64,000 nt of DNA from NCBI GenBank assembly GCA_019828595.1, contig JAHQRK010000006.1:2046001-2110000 (forward strand), written 5' to 3'. A program made the position numbers and the translations under genes. Below, piece by piece: positions 20,490-29,737 of the stretch (positions within the stretch are counted from its first letter, which is position 1; the number at the start of each line of letters is the position of its first letter). The DNA comes from Aphanomyces cochlioides. Taxonomy: Eukaryota > Oomycota > Saprolegniomycetes > Saprolegniales > Verrucalvaceae. A model generated the notes under the pieces. It was not told the DNA's origin and made no database searches. It saw only the letters and a list, made by a program, of their open reading frames with translations.

Positions 20490-21505
20490 ATGACGATCCT
20501 CGATGTGCTGCTGTCTCCAGACCTGCTCTGCACCGTCTGCGACTTCCAAAATGGCACGTACCATCCAAACCACCCTCTGAAAACAATACCAACGCCGCGG
20601 ATTCGTCGCGGCGCAGTCTTTGAGAATTGGGCAAAAGAAGACCTTGTGCCATTTCGCCGTGGCTAGCGATCCATGGCCTCTGCCGACTTCCCAGTCTACT
20701 CCACGTTGTCCAGCGCCGCATTGTAGCCATTCACGCTGTCTACTTTGGCCATACCCGCACATTGAAAGCACTGCTCCGGAGCGATTTGCGTCCAACAACT
20801 GGACTATTTCGAGATGGCCCGCAGTGGCTGCGTCATTCATTGCTGTTTTGGTTGCTGGCATTCCTCGATGAGTGAGCCACTTGACGACATCCAAGTGACC
20901 AGCTGCCGCGGCGGTATCGACGGCTTTGGCTGTGCAAGGTTTGCTGTGAAGGAAGCGCCACTGCACGACTTCCAAATGCCCATTGCGTGCGGCACCGTCT
21001 ATTGCATGGGCAGTGCAACCATTTCGTCGGTGGACACTTTGGTGGAGCCACTGGATGACATGTAGGTGATCTTCTGTGGCCGCAAGATCCATGGCAAAGT
21101 CGCTGCAGACGCACCAAAAGAGGCGTGTTTGCTTTGCATTGGAGCACAACGCATCAAGGAATTGAATGACCTCGAGGTTGCCATGAAAAGCCGCCCAATC
21201 GATGAGATTTTCACAGATCGAGTCAAAAGTGACCAGCTTAAGGATGCACAACTGAAGCAATGGATGGGGCAGCGCGTCATGGACATCTTGAGGTTGTCCA
21301 GTGGCTGCATCTCCATCGCCGTGAAGGATGCACTATCGATGCCGTCGACGGTGCGGCTCGCAACGGACATCTAGATGTTGTGGCTTGGCTACTTGTTCAC
21401 CGGCGCGAAAAGTTCACCAAGCATGCCATCCGTCGTGCAACTCAAAATGGCCACAAGGACGTGGCCGACTTCTTGAGGCATCAACGATCGTGTGTGATCC
21501 AATGA
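20490..21505. pseudogene. Ankyrin-repeat gene broken by frameshift and internal inversion
   Basis: The plus strand from ATG 20490 begins like the family's N-terminus (LLSPDLLCTVCDFQNGTYHP then NHPLK). It hits TAG at 20664 after a shift into the frame carrying ISPWLAIHGLCRL and RRIVAIHAVYFGHTRTLKALL. From about 20795 to 21240 the ankyrin repeats are on the minus strand (ENLIDWAAFHGNLEVIQFL, HLHVIQWLHQS, GHLEVVQW, GHLDVVKWL, GHLEIVQLL). At ~21240 the plus strand resumes with CTTEAMDGAARHGHLEVVQW and runs to the stop at 21505. Flipping the ~445-bp middle restores the domain order seen in the intact relatives at 52-58 kb. The gene is therefore dead. Confidence 0.75.
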
Positions 21506-21570
21506 AGATCATCTCAGCCAGGAAAACCCATCAAAGCAATAGACGTGAATGTGAGGCATGCGTATGGAAA

Positions 21571-21810
21571 CGGAACTCATAGCTCAAGTGTGTACTTCAT
21601 GATGAAGTCAGGCCTTCTCAAGTTAATCATCGTTTGATTTCCATTGCACCCTTGAAACATCGAAGCACGCAAGCAAGTCGAGGCTCAAAACATTCTTGAA
21701 TACCTTCGAAGAAATATCACCATCGAGCGCAAAAGTCTCCGTGGAGACATCGACCCTCAAAGAGGCCTTCTGATGTCATCCTCACCCTGTAGACATCGCA
21801 AGCATAGCTT
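21571..21810. repeat. Dispersed repeat, copy A
   Basis: Shares diverged but collinear blocks with 45905-46120. Examples are aactcat-caagtgt-tacttcatga, gatttcca-tgc-cc, ggctcaa-c-t-ttgaatacctt, and cctcaaagaggccttctga followed by gtcatcctc. Coding meaning is unclear. It could be an old transposon fragment or the shared tail of a decayed gene family. Confidence 0.45.
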
Positions 21811-22799
21811 CAACGTTGGGCTTCACCGCAGCGCTACAACATCACCACTCACCGTCATCCATGGAGAGTATTTCATCTCGCGACGGATATTGCTCGACCT
21901 TAAACCTCTCGAGTAAGGTAGCGTCACGCATCAACTTTCGAAGACATCAGACTTTGGCTAAATAATGTCATCGCAACGCCGAGCAGTGATGAGTGGCTCA
22001 AAGAACACTCTGCCTTGACTCCACCGCTATTCTACTGCTTTTTCCTACACATGCATCTACACATACAGAGCGGGAAGAGATTCAAGACAGGGATCCGAAG
22101 CCACAAGGTAGACCGCACATGAGCCTCAGGTGCAAAAAATGGAAATGGTGTTCGTTATCCGGTGCTTCCGGATAAACTCTAAATCCTGGTCGATGGATGC
22201 AGCCCATGGCAATGTCGAAATGCATTCCACGTATCCCAACGCTTGCAGAGCAAGTGGGCAGAGAAAAGGTCGCAACAACGAGAGCTTTCAGTGGTGCAAC
22301 GAAGATGGAATGGACTCAATCTATGCAATGTTGACAATAATTAGTTAGAAGGTCAAAGCCATCATGATAGACATTTCAAAAGTGTTAAGTAAGGCAATGC
22401 ATTCAGGAAGCACAAACTGAGTGAAACAATACTTTTACAGCTTATCAAATAGCTTCCTTTCGTCCATAATGGATCGACTTGTGCCTCCTCCAATGCAATT
22501 CAAAGACAAGAGTGCCGTTCCTTGAACACATGTGATCGAGGAGAGAAGATGTCTAGAACGATACGTTTGGAGGCGTCAAGACTCGCCTGAGGCAAGGCCT
22601 AGCCACCAGGTGGGATTGTTCAAACAAGGAGCATCGGCTGGTTTCCACGAGAACGACTTGACGCGACTTGGAGTGATGACGGCTCGGCTGAAACAAAAGA
22701 GAAGCCAACGAGTCGGAATACCTCGAATCATCGACTTGTGTTTGGACTGTGTGCTGTGGCGCGAGAGACGGCAAGTCTCAGATGCATCGCGATGACCTA
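21811..22799. other. Region without a supported gene
   Basis: Only short frames. A ttatccggtgcttccggataaac motif pair lies at ~22155-22178. Nothing else is recognised up to the edge of the inverted repeat. Confidence 0.4.
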
Positions 22800-23538
22800 C
22801 TCCTGACATGGCTTCGTAAACTTTCTACTGCCATACACAGGACATCTCAGAGCGCCATTCAAAAGATCTCCTCCAAAGCATCGCAACAAGTCATACAAAC
22901 AGACGAAAGACGGCAAACTTGATAAGCTTGGAATCATCGACCGCAACATCGCTGCACGACGGCATGGAAGGATGGCCTCCTTCACTCGAGACCCCAGACA
23001 CAAATGGCACAACTTTGAAATGTCCATTGCCTTTCTAAATCCTTTTCAGCCAATCCGGTCTCTGACATTTCCGTCCAAATCACGTCAAAACGGACACCCA
23101 TTCTACAAGCCGCTACACGACAAGAGATCCACTTGTGGAACGACACTGGAAGCGTGTCAAGAAGACCACAAAGTCAAGATGCAGCATCAAGCAATCTCGG
23201 GTAGGACATCTGCCAAATGTGAAATATTTGGGTGTGACGTTGTTGCGCCAAAGTGAAACGCTGGTTCTGCCATGGCATTCAACGGCGGCGAGCTTCCATT
23301 TCCATTTTTTGAACAAACGCAGACGACATGCAGAAGCCCACCTGGAACACACACCGCTACGACGTGGACCGAGTCGAACAAATGCGCAAAGCCGTGGCGG
23401 CTGCAAATGCGCTATTCCGAAGACCGCAACCACGAGCAAATCACCAGCGACGCCAACCTCGCCACGAGCCGATCCTGGATGCCGACGCGCAACGACCACA
23501 CAATGCCATGGACGACACGCACTTGATGCCTGTGGCTC
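22800..23538. repeat. 738-bp inverted repeat, left arm
   Basis: The reverse complement recurs at 23795-24533 with only scattered differences (for example a Thr/Ala codon change near the outer end). Homology begins at ctcctgacatgg on both sides and stops sharply outside, where flanks differ. Open frames inside (GHLPNVKYLGVTLLRQSE; THRYDVDRVEQMRKAV) are spread over different frames. VKYLGVTL is reminiscent of the C-terminal part of non-LTR reverse transcriptases, so the arms may be relics of a retroelement; this is weak. Confidence 0.85.
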
Positions 23539-23760
23539 TACCTGTACCAGCGATTGACCCTGTGCCAGAGTCTGCCATCAACGACACGCACCTGACGCTT
23601 GTTGCTCTACCTACGCCCGCGGTTGACCACGAGTCACATATTGCCGTCAATGACACGCGCACGATGCTTGTTGCTCTACCCATGCCAGCGGTCGACCCCG
23701 AGTCACAGATTGCCGTCAATGACACGCAGACACGCACAAGATGCCAGGTGATCCACACAT
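23514..23760 (+). repeat. 69-bp tandem repeat at the centre of the inverted repeat
   Basis: Units start with gacacgcac-type strings at 23514, 23583, 23652 and 23721, a period of exactly 69 bp and about three full copies plus a partial one. The plus frame reads 23-residue units of the form NDTHLTLVALPTPAVDHESH followed by IAV, with conservative differences. The first unit overlaps the inner end of the left arm, and the right arm carries the matching start of a unit in reverse. A single ancestral repeat tract may therefore have straddled the duplication breakpoint. Confidence 0.75.
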
Positions 23761-23794
23761 GCCAGCGACTCAAGCCGAGCAGCAACGCACGGTT

Positions 23795-24533
23795 GAGCAA
23801 CAAGCATCAGGTGCGTGTCGTCCATGGCATTGTGTGGTCGTTGCGCGTCGGCATCCAGGATCGGCTCGTGGCGAGGTTGGCGTCGCTGGTGATTTGCTCG
23901 TGGTTGCGGTCTTCGGAATAGCGCATTTGCAGCCGCCACGGCTTTGCGCATTTGTTCGACTCGGTCCACGTCGTAGCGGTGTGTGTTCCAGGTGGGCTTC
24001 TGCATGTCGTCTGCGTTTGTTCAAAAAATGGAAATGGAAGCTCGCCGCCGTTGAATGCCATGGCAGAACCAGCGTTTCACTTTGGCGCAACAACGTCACA
24101 CCCAAATATTTCACATTTGGCAGATGTCCTACCCGAGATTGCTTGATGCTGCATCTTGACTTTGTGGTCTTCTTGACACGCTTCCAGTGTCGTTCCACAA
24201 GTGGATCTCTTGTCGTGTAGCGGCTTGTAGAATGGGTGTCCGTTTTGACGTGATTTGGACGGAAATGTCAGAGACCGGATTGGCTGAAAAGGATTTAGAA
24301 AGGCAATGGACATTTCAAAGTTGTGCCATTTGTGTCTGGGGTCTCGAGTGAAGGAGGCCATCCTTCCATGCCGTCGTGCAGCGATGTTGCGGTCGATGAT
24401 TCCAAGCTTATCAAGTTTGCCGTCTTTCGTCTGTTTGTATGACTTGTTGCGATGCTTTGGAGGAGATCTTTTGAATGGCGCTCTGAGATGTCCTGTGTAT
24501 GGCAGTAGAAAGTTTGCGAAGCCATGTCAGGAG
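23795..24533. repeat. 738-bp inverted repeat, right arm
   Basis: Mirror image of 22800-23538 about a centre near 23666. Beyond the arm, the minus frame continues upstream through 24843 with an extra ~100 codons (DWWSQELAHLRRRHWNIG) not present next to the left arm. If this is the original locus, the left arm is the copy. WW-x-EL before an Arg-rich helix is seen at the end of LINE endonuclease domains, weakly supporting a retroelement origin. Confidence 0.85.
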
Positions 24534-25092
24534 GGGGCCATCCATGCCAGCGGCTCAAGCCGAGCAGCAACGCACGGCCATCTCCACTGTCATCGCGTCT
24601 CCTGCGAAAGCCCCCTTTCAGCTTTCTGAAGGACGACTTGTCGAGAGTCCACCCGATGTTCCAATGGCGGCGCCGCAGGTGGGCCAACTCCTGGCTCCAC
24701 CAGTCGAGCCGACCATGAAGGACTCGGTGGTTGAGACGACGACCCAACCACTGAAGACCAGACCACGTGCTGGTCCAGGCGTGGCAGCGCCGTATATCGC
24801 GTACATCTGGACCCACCACCAAGTCGCCTTGAAGACGACACATGTATGGCGTCCTTGGTATGTTTGACTCTCATCTGCCTACTACGTTCGTCCTCCAACA
24901 GCAACCAAGCCTCTTACGAAGCCATAAATCATGGAGATGACCGAGCCATGATGCAACTTGGCGACTTGCCCATTCTAGGATGCAGCGATATTTAATGTTG
25001 AATCACATACCAGTGCCAGAGCTGGCAAACTCGAAGAAAGAACGATGTGAATTCTGCAGCAGTTGATGTTATCCTCCTGAGAGACTGGAAGA
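24534..25092. other. Flank of inverted repeat; possible retroelement remnant
   Basis: The minus frame 24843-24534 is open but has no firm family match. The rest, up to the end of the ABC gene, holds nothing recognisable. Confidence 0.3.
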
Positions 25093-28000
25093 TTAACTGA
25101 CAACCTTGTCCAAGTAGCCGCCTTCTCGACATAGCTCAAAGAAAATGCCAGAGCCTTGAGCTAGTAGTGCCTTTGGTGTGTCGCACTGGACAAGCTGGCC
25201 TTGGTCAAGGACCATGATTCGATCGGAGTCGAGAACAGTGTCGAGTCGATGGGCAATCGTGAGAACTGTCGACGAGGCAAACTCTGTTCGCACTACTTGC
25301 TGCAGCAACGCATCTGTTTCGTGGTCGATAGCCGCCGTTGCTTCATCCAAAACGACGATTCTGGCGCGTCGAAGAAGCGCACGAGCCATGCACAGCATTT
25401 GTCGCTCGCCGACGCTGAAATTCTCGCCATTTTCCTCAACTGGGCTCTCCAACTTGCCGTCGACTCGCGCCACTCGCTCGGCTAGTTTGACATGTCCAAG
25501 GCTGGACCAAAGCGCATCGTCTGTGAAGTCATCGAAAGGATCCAAGTAGCTGCGCAGGGTGCCTTTGAAGAGGACTGGAGATTGTGGAATAATAGCGAGG
25601 CGGCTTCGAAGTGTCTGGACGCCGATAGTACCAATGTCGACGCCATCAATGCGAATCACACCGCTCGCCAAGTTGTTCATGCGGAAGAGAGCCATTGTAA
25701 AGCTCGATTTGCCAGCGCCAGTACGACCCACGATACCAATGGACTCGCCAGACTTGACATGAATACTCACATCTTTCAACACCAGAGCATCCCCAGGCTT
25801 GTATCGGAAACTCACGTGGTCGAACTCGACATCACCCGACGTCGGCCAAGCAGCAGCCACAGCTCCAGTAATAACTCTCGGGGGCTCTGCCTCAACTGCA
25901 GCGTACTCGGCAACGCGCTCTGGTCCAACCATTGACGTCTCGAACAAGGACCACAAGTTCACAATGAGCTCAAAGAAGGGCAGGATCGAGAAGATGTAGG
26001 TAAACACAAGGCCAACAATGCCGGGGGAGAGCGTCTCACGGAGCCAAAGGAGAGACAACGCAATAATGAGCAGCAAACAAGCACTGAGCAGTTGTACACG
26101 CAATGAAAACCACTGCGTGATCACTTGAGCTGCTACATACGCTTGATTGTTGATATCGACATTGCCATGGTGGATGCGAACAAAGCGACGGACGTGCTTT
26201 GGACCAAACGCGCGGATGACAGCACCACCGTCGATGCATTCGGAAATGAGATTGAGCATGGGCGACTTGGTCGTTTTGTTGACGCGTTCCACAGCGCGAG
26301 CAGGATGGACATAAAAGGCGGCGATGCGGGCATAAACGATCACCAAAGGGACGAGAGCAAGGCCGAGGCTTCGAAGGACCACAACCGTCGTCGCGAGTTG
26401 GAAGAACGTCATGGAAATCACTGCAAGCCCTCCACTCACAAGCAATGGCAGCTGCGTGTCAACAGTGTTCATGTCATTGCTAAAGCGGTTGAGCAAACGG
26501 CCCAGAGGCGTCGTATCGAAGAAGCGCATGGGGGCACGCAGTAGAGCTACAGTAAGGCCATCAAAAAGACGTCGGGAGGCACGGAGACACGACATGAGGA
26601 TTGTGTACGTGCGTAGCACCGTCGCTGCAACACCAGAGGCTGCTAGAATTGCGTAGACGGTCAAGTAGTAAGGAGCCTCGGCGAGAAAAGTTGTTTCGGA
26701 GACCGTTGTTGTCGTGCTGCTCCATCGACTGAGCCACAAATCGCCAGAGATAATCAGGATTTGCCAAGTTGAGAGCAGGAAAACCCAGAAAGCAACGACA
26801 GACCAGCCACCGATTGCATCGAGGTAGCCTTGGAAGACTGCAGTCGACACGCGACCTTCCGAGCGTGCTTCATCGAGGATAAGTTTTCCACTCGCGCTGG
26901 CAGAGACGTACTTTTTGGGGCTCTGCTCGTCGTCTTCGTCGTAAGGTAAGTTGGAGAGTTCGTCGATGGGCGTGAAATTCTCGCCATTAAAATGCAGTGG
27001 AAATGGCGACGACGCGGATGGAGTGAGGAAGAGATGGCTCGTGGGGAAAAACGATGCTGGTGGTGGAGAATCGGCCTCATTCGGGCTCTCGAGGGATCCA
27101 TCACTGCTGCTGGCACGGAGGGGACGGACTGAGAGCGGCAGCGTGTCTTTACTGAGCGGCGTTCGCTCCGTCACGATGAGCGAGCCAGCCACCATTTCAA
27201 CGGACCGGTTGATATATGGTGACGCGATGATTTCAGGGCTGTGCGTGACCAGGAGCACGGTTTTGTACCGCAAGAGGCCAAGGAAGCACTTGGTAAAGAT
27301 TTCATTTTGGACGATCGCATCCACAGCAGCTAGCGGAGCGTCCAAGATGAAAATATCGGCATTGCTGTAGCATGCGCGAGCCAAACTCACGCGTGCTTTT
27401 TGTCCACCCGAGAGATTCACGCCCTTTTGGCCAATTTCAGTTCGGTCGCCTGCTGGAAAGCTCGCCAAATCTTTCGTCAACGCGCACGCATCAATGACCG
27501 CGCGGTATTTTTCACGGTCGTACGGCCGGCCGAATAGAATGTTTTCCCGCACGGATGCATTTTGGATCCATGGCTGCTGGGAAAAGTACGCGACGGAGCC
27601 ACCGACGTAGACAGAGCCGGCCAATTTGTCCATTTCGCCAAGGAGAGCGCTGCAGAGCGACGACTTGCCACTGCCCACTGAGCCATGCACAACCACAAAG
27701 TCGCCGCGATGCAGTGTTAAATTCCAAGACGCGCCCGCTGGCGCCTCTGGCGTCCATCCAAACGATCCATTTTCAATACGGATGTGGACGTTTTCCGACG
27801 CATATTGGGCCAAAAGTTGCGGCGAGATTGTTTCAGGCGTCAGGACAAGCGATGGATCGCGTTCCTCAAGATTTAAAAACTCCATGAAGCGGTTCACAGC
27901 GACGATCGCTTGCATGAGGCTTGCAATCACTTGGGGCAGCGCCGTCATCGGATATCGCAGCAGTGCAAACAAAGCGAGGGAGGTAAACATTTTGGTCGCA

Positions 28001-29022
28001 GTCAGCGTTTCATGCATGACGAGGGTATACGTCGCAAACGATGCAATCGTGACAGCAACGGGGGCGATGTAGAGCACGCCCATTTGAAAAGCCTGCAGCG
28101 CAAACAACTTCCACAGTTGCTTGAGCTCCAGCTCGCGCTGGCTTTGAATTTTCGCTTCAAATTTGTCTTCCCATGCATTCAACTTGACGATTTGCATCGC
28201 ACTGAAGACTTCGTTGACGGACTTCATGCGGTCGTCCTTGAGTTTCATGAGCGTCTCGAGGATGCGTTTCTGCCACATGGCCAAGTAATTGTTGCTGACC
28301 AAGACAATCGCAATGGCGACGGAGCCGAGAAGCGACGCCCACCCAATGAGTCGGTAGAGCAAGATGAGCGTCACGACGACTTGCAATGGAAGCAGCCAGA
28401 CTTGATTCGACGACACGGCAAAGTTGATGATCCATTGCAGGTCCGACGAGAAGAGATTGGCGATGTCCCCCGCGCTTTTCTCCCGCCGAGATTTCGACGA
28501 CAGATGCAGCGCTTTCTTGAAGAGAAGATGCTGGAGCGCAGACGTGATACGCACCATCACGAATTGATTGAGCAATCCGGAATGCGTTGACGCCAAAGCT
28601 TGGATGATCTTTGCGCCAACGAGAAGGCCAACACACGCCAAAAAATACCGCTGGTCAAAGTCGTTGCTTTCAACCGACTGGAGGATCTGCTGCAGAACAA
28701 CTGGACCCGCTAGAGTGCCGGCGAGGGATATAAACTGCCCAAGCGCGACGAGCGCCAAGTTGCGCCAGTACGAGGCGAAAATTGCGTACAGGATAGACCG
28801 CGACTGGTTAAACTTTGGCTCAAAGACGTCGCTGACCGTTCGGCATTGATTTTCCTGCTCCAATGGCCACATGTCGTCGGGGTCCAGCCGCCGTTCGTGG
28901 CCCAACGACAAGAGCGAGCCAGCCCACGAGAAGAAGAGGTTGGAAAAGCATCCAGCGGCTTTGGGTGAGGTCTTCCGAAGAGTGTCGTCGCTGGTCACGG
29001 CCATGTACGTCGAGTTCTTCAT
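25093..29022 (-). CDS. ABCC (MRP-type) transporter 1
   Basis: A single intact 1309-residue ORF from ATG 29022. Architecture is TMD1-NBD1-TMD2-NBD2 without the extra N-terminal TMD0. The start of the core has the CFSNLFFSWAGSLLSLGHERR-LDPDDMWPL motif typical of MRPs. NBD1 has Walker A GSVGSGKSS, signature LSGGQKARVSLARA and Walker B IFILDAPLAAVD. NBD2 has GRTGAGKSS, a less canonical signature FSVGERQMLCMARA, and IVVLDEATAAID. In NBD1 the residue after the Walker B Asp is Ala rather than Glu or Asp. The linker is Ser/Pro-rich. It should export organic anions, conjugates or drugs across plasma or vacuolar membrane; the substrate cannot be deduced. Paralogous to 38085-41897. Confidence 0.93.
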   Translation of the reverse strand: MKNSTYMAVTSDDTLRKTSPKAAGCFSNLFFSWAGSLLSLGHERRLDPDDMWPLEQENQCRTVSDVFEPKFNQSRSILYAIFASYWRNLALVALGQFISLAGTLAGPVVLQQILQSVESNDFDQRYFLACVGLLVGAKIIQALASTHSGLLNQFVMVRITSALQHLLFKKALHLSSKSRREKSAGDIANLFSSDLQWIINFAVSSNQVWLLPLQVVVTLILLYRLIGWASLLGSVAIAIVLVSNNYLAMWQKRILETLMKLKDDRMKSVNEVFSAMQIVKLNAWEDKFEAKIQSQRELELKQLWKLFALQAFQMGVLYIAPVAVTIASFATYTLVMHETLTATKMFTSLALFALLRYPMTALPQVIASLMQAIVAVNRFMEFLNLEERDPSLVLTPETISPQLLAQYASENVHIRIENGSFGWTPEAPAGASWNLTLHRGDFVVVHGSVGSGKSSLCSALLGEMDKLAGSVYVGGSVAYFSQQPWIQNASVRENILFGRPYDREKYRAVIDACALTKDLASFPAGDRTEIGQKGVNLSGGQKARVSLARACYSNADIFILDAPLAAVDAIVQNEIFTKCFLGLLRYKTVLLVTHSPEIIASPYINRSVEMVAGSLIVTERTPLSKDTLPLSVRPLRASSSDGSLESPNEADSPPPASFFPTSHLFLTPSASSPFPLHFNGENFTPIDELSNLPYDEDDEQSPKKYVSASASGKLILDEARSEGRVSTAVFQGYLDAIGGWSVVAFWVFLLSTWQILIISGDLWLSRWSSTTTTVSETTFLAEAPYYLTVYAILAASGVAATVLRTYTILMSCLRASRRLFDGLTVALLRAPMRFFDTTPLGRLLNRFSNDMNTVDTQLPLLVSGGLAVISMTFFQLATTVVVLRSLGLALVPLVIVYARIAAFYVHPARAVERVNKTTKSPMLNLISECIDGGAVIRAFGPKHVRRFVRIHHGNVDINNQAYVAAQVITQWFSLRVQLLSACLLLIIALSLLWLRETLSPGIVGLVFTYIFSILPFFELIVNLWSLFETSMVGPERVAEYAAVEAEPPRVITGAVAAAWPTSGDVEFDHVSFRYKPGDALVLKDVSIHVKSGESIGIVGRTGAGKSSFTMALFRMNNLASGVIRIDGVDIGTIGVQTLRSRLAIIPQSPVLFKGTLRSYLDPFDDFTDDALWSSLGHVKLAERVARVDGKLESPVEENGENFSVGERQMLCMARALLRRARIVVLDEATAAIDHETDALLQQVVRTEFASSTVLTIAHRLDTVLDSDRIMVLDQGQLVQCDTPKALLAQGSGIFFELCREGGYLDKVVS

Positions 29023-29737
29023 CGCTGCGCTGTCGTCCTCGTGAGGAATTGCTCGAGTGGTCGCAAACGAAGACGACGATGATTCTTCTCGAACATTTCA
29101 CACACTTGGTGAGATATTTTAAAGAGGTTCACAACCTCTCAGGTCGGATTGGTGACAAATTTCAACCTCCTTCCATGCGAAAATCTCAACGTATGGACAC
29201 TCCAACGCTGTCGGACACTGCATTCAGGAATGCCAAGAGCGTTCTATGTTCAGGAGACAACTACTGCATGGCTATGCTGACAGTGCAAAGTCTTCTCCGG
29301 TATGTCGAGAGATTGGTGTGAATTTGGTGAGACATTTTATAAATGTGAAAATAGTCCACGGCCAAGTCGTTGTCCACCGGAGCATCGAGAGCACGAATGC
29401 TGACCACACATCCACGTCAATCCGTCTGTATATTCGACCATGTCTGTGCTGTGTTTTCAGTTTGGACTTGCGGAACCACCTTGGAGAAATTTTGGGTCCG
29501 AGACGACGACTTGGGGGCTACCACTTGGATGTCATCGACTGTGGTCAGCCCAAAACACCAGTATGACCAGCAGACCATCTGCAACGACACCGAAGACTCG
29601 CTGAATGGCTTCTCTCCATTGCAAGACGTGCTTTCCACACATCACTTGCACGAACTGACAGAAGCTCCATGCTTCCACATGGACGATGGACATTTCATTA
29701 TTGTGATATTATGTCCCAGTCGACGAAAATGGTCAAC
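29023..29737. other. Intergenic region between ABCC1-like and vWA-RBR genes
   Basis: No supported gene. Plus-strand frames (for example 29370-29816) overlap the end of the vWA-RBR gene and have no family resemblance. Confidence 0.4.

Noticed and set aside
23328..23921. A 197-codon plus frame through the left arm and the tandem repeat as a real gene
   Set aside because: The frame has no start context or domain. Sister frames in the arms suggest retroelement debris, and only the tandem units look constrained.
28157..28636. Long antisense frames inside the ABCC genes (also 27910-28590 and 39087-40274)
   Set aside because: They overlap conserved transmembrane and nucleotide-binding coding sequence and have no features of their own.
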